From contig CAZKYI010000001.1 of assembly GCA_964557005.1 (NCBI GenBank), forward strand, positions 448,372 to 512,371: a stretch of 64,000 nt of DNA. Direction: 5' to 3'. The position numbers were made by a program, and so were the translations under genes. Of this stretch, positions 36,778-44,955 are shown one piece after another. This DNA comes from JBECKS01 sp964557005. Its GTDB lineage: Bacteria; Pseudomonadota; Gammaproteobacteria; Pseudomonadales; JBECKS01. A model generated the notes under the pieces. That model ran no database searches, was not told the origin of the DNA, and saw only the letters and a program-made list of their open reading frames with translations. Every line of letters begins with the position of its first letter. The first letter of the stretch is position 1.

Positions 36778-37989
36778 ATGGGCTGGTTCAGTGATGTTGG
36801 TAGCTTTGTTAGTTCGGTTGGTAGTGCCATTAGCAGTGGTGTTAGAACTGCTATAGGTGCTATGAAGTCAGTTGGCAGTTCAATCATTCGTGGGGCTAAA
36901 TCAGCCTTGAACTACGTTACCAGTAAGGTGACAGACTGGAAGAAGTTGTTACTAAGAACAGCTGAAGGTGCGCTAAAGGGAGGTATAGCAGGCTTCAAGA
37001 TGGAAGGATTTTGGGGTGCCATCGTTGGTGGACTGAAAGGAGGTGCAGTCTATGGTTATAAAGAATGGAAACGGCAGGCCCGCGAAAAAGAGCAAATCGA
37101 AGAAGATCAGCAACGGATTGGCGACGCACAGGAGATGGATGCTTTTTCGCAAGATGTTGAGCTTAAGAACTTGTTTGAGGCAATGTCACGCTTTATTCCA
37201 AAACTGACACGCCAAGTATCAAACGATGCACCTGTGGAAAGTTTTGATGAGTATTTGCGAATTGATATTGCCATGACTTTTATTCGCGATTTGGTGGGCA
37301 AGTTGGAAAAAATTCAAGACCCATCTGAAATCACAGCGGCCGACAGGCGCATGATTGTCTTGATTGATAAGTTGGTTATGGACTCTGAATTGACCGACAT
37401 CGAGCTTCAAGAATTTGATGACCTTATTAAAAAACGTTACGGCAAGAGCTTGTTCCTCATGGGTTCTGAACGGCTATTCGTTTTCTGGAACAATGAAGAG
37501 GAGGAAGTTCGTGATGCAGTCGAGTTGAAGCGGCGAAATCTGACCCGTATAGAGCTTCGTATCAGCGAACTTAAAAACCGAGCAGACTATGCACTGGATT
37601 TGGCGCAACAAGAACAAGTTGAACTTGAAAAAGCGCAAAAAGATGCAGCGCTCACGAAAGGTGAGTATGAGAATGCCAAGAATTATCACCGTAATCTGCG
37701 TTTTATCAGTGGTGCTGCAGAAGGGCTGCTTCAGCAAGCTGAGGCCGATGATATGGGCATGGAAATCAGTGACCGCCAGCGCAAGCGTAACGATAAGACT
37801 GGAGTCATTATGGTTAATCTGCAAAGAGATATTGATGATATTCGCTCAACGGGTGAAATCCGTCTAAATGCAGCCGATGCCCAGCATATGCAGCTTTATG
37901 TGGACAGCCATATGGCAGAGGCGAGTGCCCGTAAGAAAAAGTTAAAAGAGGAATATGCTAATCAGGTTGAAGTGGGAGTAGCGGGTTGA
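36778..37989 (+). CDS. glycine-zipper and coiled-coil protein, unknown function
   Basis: 403 residues, family not recognised. The first ~110 residues are Gly/Ser/Ala-rich and amphipathic, with VSSVGSAISSGVRTAIGAMK and then glycine-zipper-like LKGGIAGFKMEGFWGAIVGG and LKGGAVYGYKEW, which could insert in membranes or oligomerise. From about residue 115 on the protein is charged and helical, with long coiled coil (about 245-300 and 350-395) rich in Glu, Lys and Arg. Its stop overlaps the start of the ZorA-like gene (ATGA), so its dosage is tied to the motor subunits. It could be the effector or an adaptor; no enzyme motif is seen. Confidence 0.6.
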   Translation: MGWFSDVGSFVSSVGSAISSGVRTAIGAMKSVGSSIIRGAKSALNYVTSKVTDWKKLLLRTAEGALKGGIAGFKMEGFWGAIVGGLKGGAVYGYKEWKRQAREKEQIEEDQQRIGDAQEMDAFSQDVELKNLFEAMSRFIPKLTRQVSNDAPVESFDEYLRIDIAMTFIRDLVGKLEKIQDPSEITAADRRMIVLIDKLVMDSELTDIELQEFDDLIKKRYGKSLFLMGSERLFVFWNNEEEEVRDAVELKRRNLTRIELRISELKNRADYALDLAQQEQVELEKAQKDAALTKGEYENAKNYHRNLRFISGAAEGLLQQAEADDMGMEISDRQRKRNDKTGVIMVNLQRDIDDIRSTGEIRLNAADAQHMQLYVDSHMAEASARKKKLKEEYANQVEVGVAG

Positions 37990-39125
37990 TGGATATTTGG
38001 AATTTTCTCGTTCCTGATACGAGTTTGGATTGGTTTTTCTTTATCTTGCTTCTGCTCTGGATGTTCCTTTCACTAGGTTCTGTCCGACTGGCGAGATTAG
38101 ATATAGATAAGCAGTTGGCAAGTTCGCACTTTAAAAACATAAATGCAGGTGTACATGATCTTTCCGTGGCTGTACGAAGCAGATGGGACTTTGCTGTGGA
38201 CAATGGTCCGGGTGTGGCACTGGTGCTGGGGCTTTTAGGAACCTTTTTAGGTATTGGTTTAGCCATTCAGCACGGGGCTGAAATTCTTGATAGATTAGGT
38301 GATGGTGCATCCGCGACTGACCTGAACCAAGCCGTTGGTCAACTCAGTCCCATGTTGCAGGAAATTGGGTTGAAATTTCGCAGCAGCACTTGGGGCATCT
38401 GTGTGCATATCGCCCTGAGGCTCATCATTCCGCGTTTGGGCTTGGAGGAGTTTCGCCATCAGGAAATCCTGAAGGAAATGGAAGCCGATGCTTTAGAGAA
38501 AAGAAAACTTGAAGAGCAGAACGCAAAGAATCTTACTCAGATAAAGGAGCTTGGTGAAAAGAGAGTTAAATATACTGCCAACATGCTTGCTTTGCTCGAT
38601 AGGCTTGTAAAAGCGCAAGAAGGTTTTGCTGGCAATGTGGACAAATTGGGTAACACTGTTGAGGAACTGAAAGGCACGATTGTCAATTTCAGCAAGGAAA
38701 TGGGTAATTCCATTACCGAAATGAATGATGGTGTTGGGCAGGCAGTTCACCAAATCAGCAGTTCTGTTGCGGGTTTGCAGGATAGTTTGGCTGTGGAGTT
38801 GAAAACCATTGCCAAGGTGACATCCGACTTGAAGACACACTCATCAACTATGACCACAGTCATCAAGGATCAAAGTCGAGTGTTCGATGAAGTGACTGAA
38901 AAAATGCAAACCATTACATCCAACGGTGCTCAATACGCGACAGGTATTGCTGATTTTGGTGAGGCTTTCACAGAAAAGGGGCAGTTCTCCAAGAAGCTGG
39001 ATAAGTTGGTAGAAGAAAGCCAATCGTCAAATAAAGCGATAACTGACAGACTGGATTTGCTCGTACAAAACGGTAATCAGCTTGTTTTGGAATTGCAGCA
39101 GCAAGATAAACGGAGAGAAAACTGA
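37986..39125 (+). CDS. MotA/TolQ/ExbB-type motor subunit with long tail (ZorA-like)
   Basis: 379 residues. Three hydrophobic helices are seen: about 15-35 (WFFFILLLLWMFLSLG), 76-95 (GVALVLGLLGTFLGIGLAI) and 135-149 (TWGICVHIALRL), the latter two matching the MotA/TolQ/ExbB core that forms the proton channel. Residues about 155-379 are a long helical, coiled-coil tail without enzyme motif, as in ZorA of Zorya anti-phage systems, whose cytoplasmic tail passes a signal inward. Overlaps both neighbours (4 bases with the preceding gene, 1 base with the following one). TolQ/ExbB proteins lack such tails, so ZorA-like is preferred. Confidence 0.82.
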   Translation: MMDIWNFLVPDTSLDWFFFILLLLWMFLSLGSVRLARLDIDKQLASSHFKNINAGVHDLSVAVRSRWDFAVDNGPGVALVLGLLGTFLGIGLAIQHGAEILDRLGDGASATDLNQAVGQLSPMLQEIGLKFRSSTWGICVHIALRLIIPRLGLEEFRHQEILKEMEADALEKRKLEEQNAKNLTQIKELGEKRVKYTANMLALLDRLVKAQEGFAGNVDKLGNTVEELKGTIVNFSKEMGNSITEMNDGVGQAVHQISSSVAGLQDSLAVELKTIAKVTSDLKTHSSTMTTVIKDQSRVFDEVTEKMQTITSNGAQYATGIADFGEAFTEKGQFSKKLDKLVEESQSSNKAITDRLDLLVQNGNQLVLELQQQDKRREN

Positions 39126-39754
39126 TGAAGCACGATGCTCATTCAGAATGGATTTCTATCGGCGATTTCATGGCGGGGATTGTGGGCGTACTGGTTCTTT
39201 TTTTTACAATCGCAGTTTTGATTTCAATCGCTTCCAAGGCTGATATGCAAGCAAAGCGAGTGAGCAAAGTTGAGAAAATTATGGGGGCTGTTGAAAGGAA
39301 AATAGAGAATAGCGGACATGGTGGAATTGATTTTTTGCCTAGTCAGGGCGTAATCCGATTGAAGGATTCCAGTTTTGCTAAAGGTAGTGCTTGTCTCGAC
39401 AAGCGCATTCGAGAGGAATTATCCGTAACGATAGCCCCGATTATACGACAAGCGATGCTTGAGGATGTGTCGCTTTCTCTCCAGATAGAAGGGCATAGTG
39501 ATGCAATACCAGTAACAAGTGGCTCGTCCAATGTGAAGCTCGTTTGTGCACCATTTGATGACAATTACACTTTGTCTGCGGGGCGTGCCCGTGAAGCTAG
39601 AAATGCGCTGATGGATAGTTTGGATTCCCCCGATATTATCAGGCGTATTGCAGTGGTGGGATTTGGGCCAGATAGATTGCTTAATACTGCTTCTCCCGAT
39701 TCTGCCGAAAACCGGCGCGTCGAAGTTCGCTTCATTCTCAATGGTGATGAGTAG
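39125..39754 (+). CDS. MotB/OmpA-type stator subunit (ZorB-like)
   Basis: 209 residues. A single membrane helix (about 15-35) begins SIGDFMAGIVGVLVLFF, with Asp14 at the position of the proton-carrying aspartate of MotB/ZorB (compare A-D-F-M-T in MotB). A periplasmic OmpA/MotB peptidoglycan-binding domain follows, with IEGHSDAIPV, LSAGRAREARNAL and ENRRVEVRFI. The pair with the ZorA-like gene would form an inner-membrane, wall-anchored proton motor. It is the last gene of the operon, coupled by TGATG. Confidence 0.85.
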   Translation: MKHDAHSEWISIGDFMAGIVGVLVLFFTIAVLISIASKADMQAKRVSKVEKIMGAVERKIENSGHGGIDFLPSQGVIRLKDSSFAKGSACLDKRIREELSVTIAPIIRQAMLEDVSLSLQIEGHSDAIPVTSGSSNVKLVCAPFDDNYTLSAGRAREARNALMDSLDSPDIIRRIAVVGFGPDRLLNTASPDSAENRRVEVRFILNGDE

Positions 39755-39819
39755 AGCCTTTTACTTGTGTCGCAAGCCCCCCACCTGACTGCACCAGACA
39801 GAGGGCTTGGTCAAACCAG

Positions 39820-40239
39820 TTATTTCAGCATTACACTGTGGCAAATAAAGGCGGGTATATTCAGGAATTTGTATGTTTGTTCCTCTGTATCCACTGGGTC
39901 GGCTGGACTGTTTGGCAGTAATGCCGAAGCTTCCAATTTTGCCTTCAGTTGTTCCAGTTTTTGTTCCAGTTCTGCTATTTCCATTTTTGTTTCCAGTGGT
40001 TCCATTTTTTGTGACAGTTCTTCTTCACGGGTTTCAGCAATTCTTTCTTTTCGCTCATAGTCAGCCAGCAATTTTTCCTCGTGTTCAATGTGTTCATCAA
40101 GCGTCATAAACAGTTTGGCAAAGGTGGGTTTGGAAAGCGCACGATTCAATTGGCGGTAGTTTTCAATGCGTTGCTTACTCACTTGCCAAAGTTCAGAGAA
40201 GGTTTCTTTCCAGAGTTGTTGTGGTGATGCTGTATTCAT
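39820..40239 (-). CDS. small coiled-coil protein, unknown
   Basis: 139 residues from the ATG at 40239, which has a CAGGAG site 6 bases away. The N-terminal part has aromatic/charged helices (LWKETFSELWQVSKQRIENY) and about 60-105 form a Glu/Lys coiled coil with heptad Leu. A longer in-frame start at 40326 would add 29 residues crossing the inverted repeat. It is convergent with the motor operon, enclosed by the same inverted repeats, and may be cargo. No family is recognised. Confidence 0.6.
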   Translation of the reverse strand: MNTASPQQLWKETFSELWQVSKQRIENYRQLNRALSKPTFAKLFMTLDEHIEHEEKLLADYERKERIAETREEELSQKMEPLETKMEIAELEQKLEQLKAKLEASALLPNSPADPVDTEEQTYKFLNIPAFICHSVMLK

Positions 40240-40265
40240 GGGATTGCTCCTGTGTTTTAAATGGA

Positions 40266-40304
40266 GCTTGCAGTATAAACGCTTGCTGCGACAAGCTGTG
40301 TCGC
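40266..40304 (-). repeat. right inverted repeat flanking the motor operon
   Basis: Reverse complement reads GCGACACAGCTTGTCGCAGC and continues to ATACTGCAAGC, matching the left copy (35133-35170). Outside it the flank, read inward, starts AATTCAT, similar to AATTCA outside the left copy, so the symmetry extends a little further. It lies in the 5' region of the coiled-coil gene. Confidence 0.65.
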
Positions 40305-40342
40305 TATGAATTGGGGGGCATCTCAAATTCTCGCTTGATTCA

Positions 40343-40361
40343 GCTAATCCATTGGATTAGC
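40343..40361. promoter_or_regulatory. perfect palindrome, probable operator of the NadS-type antitoxin
   Basis: GCTAATCCA-T-TGGATTAGC: perfect 9-base arms around one central base. It lies 8 bases before the start of the remnant toxin frame and 68 before the antitoxin. Toxin-antitoxin operons of this class are normally repressed by the antitoxin binding such palindromes. Confidence 0.6.
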
Positions 40362-40369
40362 ATCTGTGC

Positions 40370-40432
40370 ATGCAAACAATTGTGGAACTGGCTCGGATAC
40401 TGCGTTCGCATTACACAGGTGAAAGGCAATGA
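40370..40432 (+). pseudogene. vestigial 20-codon toxin frame (RelE/HigB-like) upstream of the antitoxin
   Basis: ATG at 40370 opens a frame MQTIVELARILRSHYTGERQ that ends in a TGA sharing bases with the antitoxin ATG (ATGA). The position between the palindrome and the antitoxin, and the coupled stop/start, are exactly those of the RelE/HigB toxin in NadS-type operons. MQTIVEL resembles the start of such toxins and the remainder could be their C-terminal end, so an in-frame internal deletion is likely. This is inference from layout and a short match. Confidence 0.4.
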
Positions 40433-40716
40433 GCAAAGCATTTGAAAGTATCAGGCGGGGTCTGGGAGAGGCCATTGAGTTTGCGGAAGGAAAGCCGTCA
40501 AAAGCAGTAGTCCATGATTTCGATGCGGTGGATATCAAACACATTCGCTCAAGAGTGGGCATGACTCAGGAAGAGTTTGCAATAACCTTTGGTATCAGCG
40601 TCAGCACATTGCGTCATTGGGAGCGTGGTGATCGTAGTCCGTCAGGCCCCGCGTTGGTGCTTTTGAATGTCATGGAGAGAGAACCCAAGGCTGTTCTTAG
40701 AGCACTGTCTCAATAA
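40429..40716 (+). CDS. NadS-type helix-turn-helix antitoxin
   Basis: 95 residues. After an N-terminal helix (FESIRRGLGEAIEFAEGK) comes a Xre/cro-like helix-turn-helix: VGMTQEEFAITFGISVSTLRHWERGDRSP, with C-terminal ALVLLNVMEREPKAVLRAL, characteristic of NadS/HigA-type antitoxins. They neutralise RelE/HigB-type mRNA interferases and repress their own operon. The toxin gene expected directly upstream is absent apart from a 20-codon remnant, so this is probably an orphan antitoxin acting as a regulator. Confidence 0.85.
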   Translation: MSKAFESIRRGLGEAIEFAEGKPSKAVVHDFDAVDIKHIRSRVGMTQEEFAITFGISVSTLRHWERGDRSPSGPALVLLNVMEREPKAVLRALSQ

Positions 40717-40953
40717 CTAACTCGACAGCATCCACTCGTTAGACGCATAAAAGTCAGCATTAGTCTGTTACTCTCGCAACTTTCACCATTCCAAATTAAA
40801 AATGTGAACTGGTTTGCAGTCAGGGCTACGTTTAACCTTATAGTCTGTACGTTCATCTTAAACAGTTTGATGGTGTAGATTTTACCTAAAAAAACAGGTA
40901 TAAGTCATTGTATTAAAAGGATTTAAACATTCAATTTTGAGGAGATAACCGAG

Positions 40954-41853
40954 ATGTTAGAAAGCGTTGAAAAAGCACATGATTCAGAATTTGATGTCAG
41001 TGCGCGAGTCAAGGTCACAGACCCTGATTGTGTTCAAAAAGAAATCAAACTCATTCTTTCCAGACGGTTTCCCCAAGCTGATTTATCGATAGTCGATCAG
41101 GCTTTTGCTTACTTTTCTTATTGCTACTCGGGTGAACACCCTGATTATCACGCGATTGAAACACCGTATCACGATATTCAGCACGTTTTAGATGTCACGC
41201 TGGCGACGGTGCGCCTGATGGACGGCTATGAATTGAAACACCCTGAGAAGTCGTTGGGTTTTGAGCGTGTGCGTTTGGGTTTGATCGTTTCTCTTTTCCA
41301 TGATTCGGGGTACTTGCGTTATAGCGATGACTACAAAACACGCCACGGTGCTGAACATACGCCCATTCATGTCAGCCGCAGTGGCTTGTTTATTGAGCGC
41401 TTCTTGAAGGAACACGGTTTGTCTGAATATAGTTCAATCGCATCGACACTGGTGCAATTTACGGGCATCGAACAAAAAATCGAAGCCTTGCAATTTGAAG
41501 ACAACACCTGGCTTACCATAGGTTACATGATTGGCACAGCAGATTTGATGGCGCAGATGGCCGACAGACTGTATGTGCAAAAGTGTCATGCACATTTGTT
41601 TACCGAATTTTCCATTGCAGGCATGACACAAAGAAAGGCGAGCGATGGTTCTGTTGAAGTGATTTTTGCAGATGCAGATGATTTGGTGAAAAAGACGCCC
41701 GCCTTTATTCAGGATGCGATTGAAAATCGTCTCAGCAAGTCGTTTCACCGTGTCTATGAGTACGCAGCCGTATTTTTCGGTGGTCGAAATCTGTACATGG
41801 AAAGTATCGAAAAAAACCGTTCTGAAATTCTGAAACTCACCGCACAAGCTTGA
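40954..41853 (+). CDS. HD-domain phosphohydrolase resembling cyclic-nucleotide phosphodiesterases
   Basis: 299 residues. The sequence TPYHDIQHVLDVTLATVRL is close to the YHN-x-x-HA-x-D-V signature of class I cyclic-nucleotide phosphodiesterases, followed by LIVSLFHDSGYLRY with the HD metal motif and GTADLMAQMADRLYV supplying a later aspartate. Cyclic nucleotides are therefore a plausible substrate, though other HD phosphohydrolases cannot be excluded. A GAGGAG site lies ahead of the ATG. The upstream 237-base gap shows no other gene. Confidence 0.78.
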   Translation: MLESVEKAHDSEFDVSARVKVTDPDCVQKEIKLILSRRFPQADLSIVDQAFAYFSYCYSGEHPDYHAIETPYHDIQHVLDVTLATVRLMDGYELKHPEKSLGFERVRLGLIVSLFHDSGYLRYSDDYKTRHGAEHTPIHVSRSGLFIERFLKEHGLSEYSSIASTLVQFTGIEQKIEALQFEDNTWLTIGYMIGTADLMAQMADRLYVQKCHAHLFTEFSIAGMTQRKASDGSVEVIFADADDLVKKTPAFIQDAIENRLSKSFHRVYEYAAVFFGGRNLYMESIEKNRSEILKLTAQA

Positions 41854-41914
41854 GCAACACCTATTTGGCATTGTTATAATGCCAGCCGAATTATTTACCA
41901 AAGCAGGAATAACC

Positions 41915-43102
41915 ATGATTATTAAACCCAAGATTCGAGGTTTTATTTGTATTAATGCGCATCCAACGGGCTGTGCTGCCAATGTGCAAAGTCAAATTGA
42001 TTACGTGCGTGCGCAAGGTGTTGTAGCCAATGCGCCTAAAAACGTTTTGGTGATTGGTGCTTCAACGGGTTATGGACTGGCTTCGCGAATTACGGCTGCT
42101 TTTGGTGGTGGAGCCGATACTTTAGGCGTGTTTTTTGAAAAACCACCCACCGATAAAAAATGCGCTTCGGCAGGTTGGTATAACGCTGCCGCTTTTGAAC
42201 AAAAGGCAAAGGCGCAAGGGCTTTATGCAAGAAGCATCAATGGCGATGCGTTTTCTGATGAAATCAAACAGAAGACCATCGAAGCTATTAAAGCCGATTT
42301 GGGTCAGGTGGATTTGGTGGTTTACAGTTTGGCTTCCCCACGCAGACAGCACCCTCTTACGGGCGAAGTGCATTCATCGGTATTAAAACCGATTGGCAAG
42401 TCTGTTACGCAGAAAGGTATCAACACCGATAAGGAAATCATTGAAGAAGTCACGCTGGAACCAGCAAGCGAAGCAGAAATTGCCAATACCATTGCGGTGA
42501 TGGGTGGCGAAGATTGGGAAATGTGGATAGATGCGCTGATGAGTGCGGGTGTGCTCGCCGAAAATTGTGTAACAACGGCATATACCTATATTGGTGAAAA
42601 AGTGACCTGGGACATTTATTGGGACGGCACCATTGGTCAGGCGAAGAAGGATTTGGATAGAGCACAAGTGCGCATCGCGGAAAAACTGAAAGCCAAAAAC
42701 GGTCATGCCTATGTATCGGTATTGAAGGCGCTGGTTACTCAGGCAAGTTCGGCTATTCCCATCATGCCTTTGTATTTGTCTTTGTTGTTTAAAGTGATGA
42801 AAGCAGATGGTAGCCATGAAGGGTGCATCGAACAGATTTACGGTTTGTTCAGGGATTGCCTATATGCCGAAAAACCTGTGATGGACGATGCGGGCAGAAT
42901 GCGCAGAGATGGTTTGGAACTGCGCCCTGAAGTTCAAAATGCGGTTGAACAACTTTGGCCACAGGTCACCACAGAAAATCTTGGCGAGCTTGCGGATTTT
43001 GCAGGCTACAAATCTGATTTCCTCAAGTTGTTTGGTTTTGATATGGCAGGCGTGGATTATGATGTCGAAGTTGATCCACTCGTTGAGATAGAATTGTTAT
43101 AG
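41915..43102 (+). CDS. fabV: enoyl-[acyl-carrier-protein] reductase FabV
   Basis: About 395 residues, the length of FabV, an NADH-dependent, triclosan-tolerant enoyl-ACP reductase of the last step of fatty-acid elongation. N terminus MIIKPKIRGFICINAHPTGC and VLVIGASTGYGLASRI (nucleotide binding) are diagnostic, as is the Y-x8-K active site YWDGTIGQAK. The ATG at 41915 is chosen over an in-frame one at 41879, which lies in the promoter; a TATAAT occurs at about 41874-41879. Confidence 0.95.
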   Translation: MIIKPKIRGFICINAHPTGCAANVQSQIDYVRAQGVVANAPKNVLVIGASTGYGLASRITAAFGGGADTLGVFFEKPPTDKKCASAGWYNAAAFEQKAKAQGLYARSINGDAFSDEIKQKTIEAIKADLGQVDLVVYSLASPRRQHPLTGEVHSSVLKPIGKSVTQKGINTDKEIIEEVTLEPASEAEIANTIAVMGGEDWEMWIDALMSAGVLAENCVTTAYTYIGEKVTWDIYWDGTIGQAKKDLDRAQVRIAEKLKAKNGHAYVSVLKALVTQASSAIPIMPLYLSLLFKVMKADGSHEGCIEQIYGLFRDCLYAEKPVMDDAGRMRRDGLELRPEVQNAVEQLWPQVTTENLGELADFAGYKSDFLKLFGFDMAGVDYDVEVDPLVEIELL

Positions 43103-43108
43103 AGCCTT

Positions 43109-44023
43109 ATGCGGATCGATCAAAAACTGGTTATTGCCATTTCTTCACGTGCACTGTTTAACCTTGAAGAAAGTCATCGTGTTTATGAACAACAGGGTGT
43201 TGAGGCTTATCGCCAATATCAAATTGAACGAGAGAACGAAGTGCTTGAACCCGGGGATGCTTTTCCTCTGGTAAAAAAGTTGTTGGCTATTAACGAAAAG
43301 CTCAAGGATAAAAAACTCAAGGACGATAACGGTGTTGAAGTTTTGCTGCTTTCTCGCAACAGCGCAGACACGGGCTTAAGAGTTTTCAATTCCATCAAAC
43401 ACTATAAGCTGCCAATCACTCGAGCCGCTTTTTCCAGTGGTGAAAGCCCTCATCGTTATGTATCTGCTTTTGGCACACATCTGTTTCTTTCAACCGATAC
43501 GCAAGATGTTCGTTGGGCTTTGAATGCAGGCTATGCCGCCGCAAGTATCATTGCGCCTTCTGCAAAAGACGTAGATGAATCGGAAGAATTGAAAATCGCT
43601 TTCGATGGCGATGCGGTGTTATTTTCAGATGAATCGGAACGCATCTTTGTTGAAGATGGTCTGGATGCTTTCACCAGAAATGAAGTGGCCTCTGCTGATG
43701 ATCCTTTACAAGGCGGGCCATTTAAATCCTTTTTGGCTGCCTTGCATCGTTTGCAAACACAATTCGATCGGGAGGAATGCCCAATCCGTACTGCGTTGGT
43801 TACAGCCCGTTCTGCACCAGCCCATGAGCGCGTGGTAAAAACCTTGCGCAGTTGGGATATCCGCATTGACGAGTCACTGTTTTTGGGTGGTCTGGATAAA
43901 GGTGCTTTTCTGAAAGCGTTTGGTGCCGATGTTTTCTTTGATGATCAGGAAGGGCACTGCCTTTCAGCCAGTGGTGAGCACGTGGTTGCGGGTCACGTGC
44001 CTCATGGAGTTAAAAATAATTAA
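43109..44023 (+). CDS. 5'-nucleotidase (cytosolic NT5C1-like)
   Basis: 304 residues of the bacterial 5'-nucleotidase family related to eukaryotic cN-I. Segments such as KLVIAISSRALFNLEESHRV, EVLLLSRNSADTGLRVFNSI and FDGDAVLFSDESERIF fit an HAD-type fold; the last holds the Asp pair. It dephosphorylates nucleoside 5'-monophosphates. It starts 6 bases after fabV and is probably co-transcribed; no functional link is evident. Confidence 0.82.
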   Translation: MRIDQKLVIAISSRALFNLEESHRVYEQQGVEAYRQYQIERENEVLEPGDAFPLVKKLLAINEKLKDKKLKDDNGVEVLLLSRNSADTGLRVFNSIKHYKLPITRAAFSSGESPHRYVSAFGTHLFLSTDTQDVRWALNAGYAAASIIAPSAKDVDESEELKIAFDGDAVLFSDESERIFVEDGLDAFTRNEVASADDPLQGGPFKSFLAALHRLQTQFDREECPIRTALVTARSAPAHERVVKTLRSWDIRIDESLFLGGLDKGAFLKAFGADVFFDDQEGHCLSASGEHVVAGHVPHGVKNN

Positions 44024-44031
44024 GCTGATTT

Positions 44032-44847
44032 TTAAAAGAACGCGTATTTCACACCGAGAATAGCCAAAACACAGGCTAAAATCATTTGGAGCAAGCGGTC
44101 GGGTAGTTTTGAGGCAACACGCGAGCCAACATAAATGGCTGGCAAGGAGCCAATCAAGAGCGCCAGTAACAACATCCAGTCCACATGCCCCAGAAACAAA
44201 TGGCCGATGCCTGCAACCAGAGTGAGTGGTACGGCGTGCGCCAGATCGGTGCCTACGATTTGTACTGAATTCCATTTGGGGTAGAGCAGCATTAACACGG
44301 CTGTACCAATGACACCCGCACCTATTGACGACAAGGTGACCAATACACCAAGCAAAACACCGGTAATGGCTGTCCACAAATAGGGGTGCCGATAAAATCG
44401 ATGTTTTTCAGGGTGAAGCTGTACATCGATATTCCGTTTCTGAATTTTCCCACGCATGAAAATCACAATCGCGGTCAGCGTGAGCATGATACCCAGCAAG
44501 GTCGTCAGAAGATGCTGATAGGCATCAGCACTTGGAAAATAGTTATGTAAAGCCCAGACAGTGACGGCTGCCGCAGGCAAACTACCCGCAGACATATAAC
44601 CCATCACCTTCCAGTTCACTGCTTTTTGACGGTGATAAGCCAGAATGCCATTGGCTTTGGTAATGGAAGCGTAGAGCAAATCGGTGCCAATCGCTGTGGC
44701 TGCAGGGAAGCCGAACATAAGCAGCAGCGGAGTCATTAAAGAGCCACCACCGACTCCTGTAACACCGACAGCAAACCCCACACCTGCACCGGCAATGACA
44801 TACCAGATACTGAAAGCTTCAAGAAATTGAACAAGAAATTCAGACAT
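44032..44847 (-). CDS. TSUP-family (TauE/SafE) sulfite/sulfur-compound exporter
   Basis: 271 residues, predicted to have about eight membrane helices. The Gly-rich repeats GVGFAVGVTGVGGGSLMTPLL and TLSSIGAGVIGTAVLMLL are the two TSUP motifs. Members export sulfite or sulfoacetate or take up sulfur compounds. The location next to cysB and cysH fits a sulfur role. It is convergent with the 5'-nucleotidase gene and divergent from cysB, so it shares the cysB promoter region. Confidence 0.85.
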   Translation of the reverse strand: MSEFLVQFLEAFSIWYVIAGAGVGFAVGVTGVGGGSLMTPLLLMFGFPAATAIGTDLLYASITKANGILAYHRQKAVNWKVMGYMSAGSLPAAAVTVWALHNYFPSADAYQHLLTTLLGIMLTLTAIVIFMRGKIQKRNIDVQLHPEKHRFYRHPYLWTAITGVLLGVLVTLSSIGAGVIGTAVLMLLYPKWNSVQIVGTDLAHAVPLTLVAGIGHLFLGHVDWMLLLALLIGSLPAIYVGSRVASKLPDRLLQMILACVLAILGVKYAFF

Positions 44848-44955
44848 TTACAGCATACCTCGGGCAAAAACGAGGTGGACTATAGAGAAGCGAACTATGT
44901 TTTAAAAGAATACTTGGTTATATTCTTATATCCGAATGCTATATGGTTTTTACGC

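Noticed and set aside
37986..39754. Flagellar motA/motB or tolQ/tolR genes
   Set aside because: The long C-terminal tail of the first protein and the AAA+ neighbours do not fit; no flagellar or Tol genes are near, and the second protein has an OmpA domain unlike TolR.
39767..40109. Plus-strand Ser/Cys- and Val/Phe/Pro-rich frames opposite the coiled-coil gene
   Set aside because: Low-complexity composition produced by the Glu/Lys repeats of the opposite strand; no ribosome site.
35132..40305. Transposon with target-site duplication
   Set aside because: The bases outside the inverted repeats do not form a direct duplication; the flanking AATTCA continues the inverted symmetry instead, and no transposase is present.
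40717..40953. attC-like CTAAC ... GTTAGAC pair near 40715-40740
   Set aside because: Arms are only 5 bases and the element is too short for an attC site; kept only as a vague resemblance.
41879..41914. Upstream start for FabV
   Set aside because: The added 12 residues fall on the TATAAT promoter region, and the family begins MIIKPKIRG.
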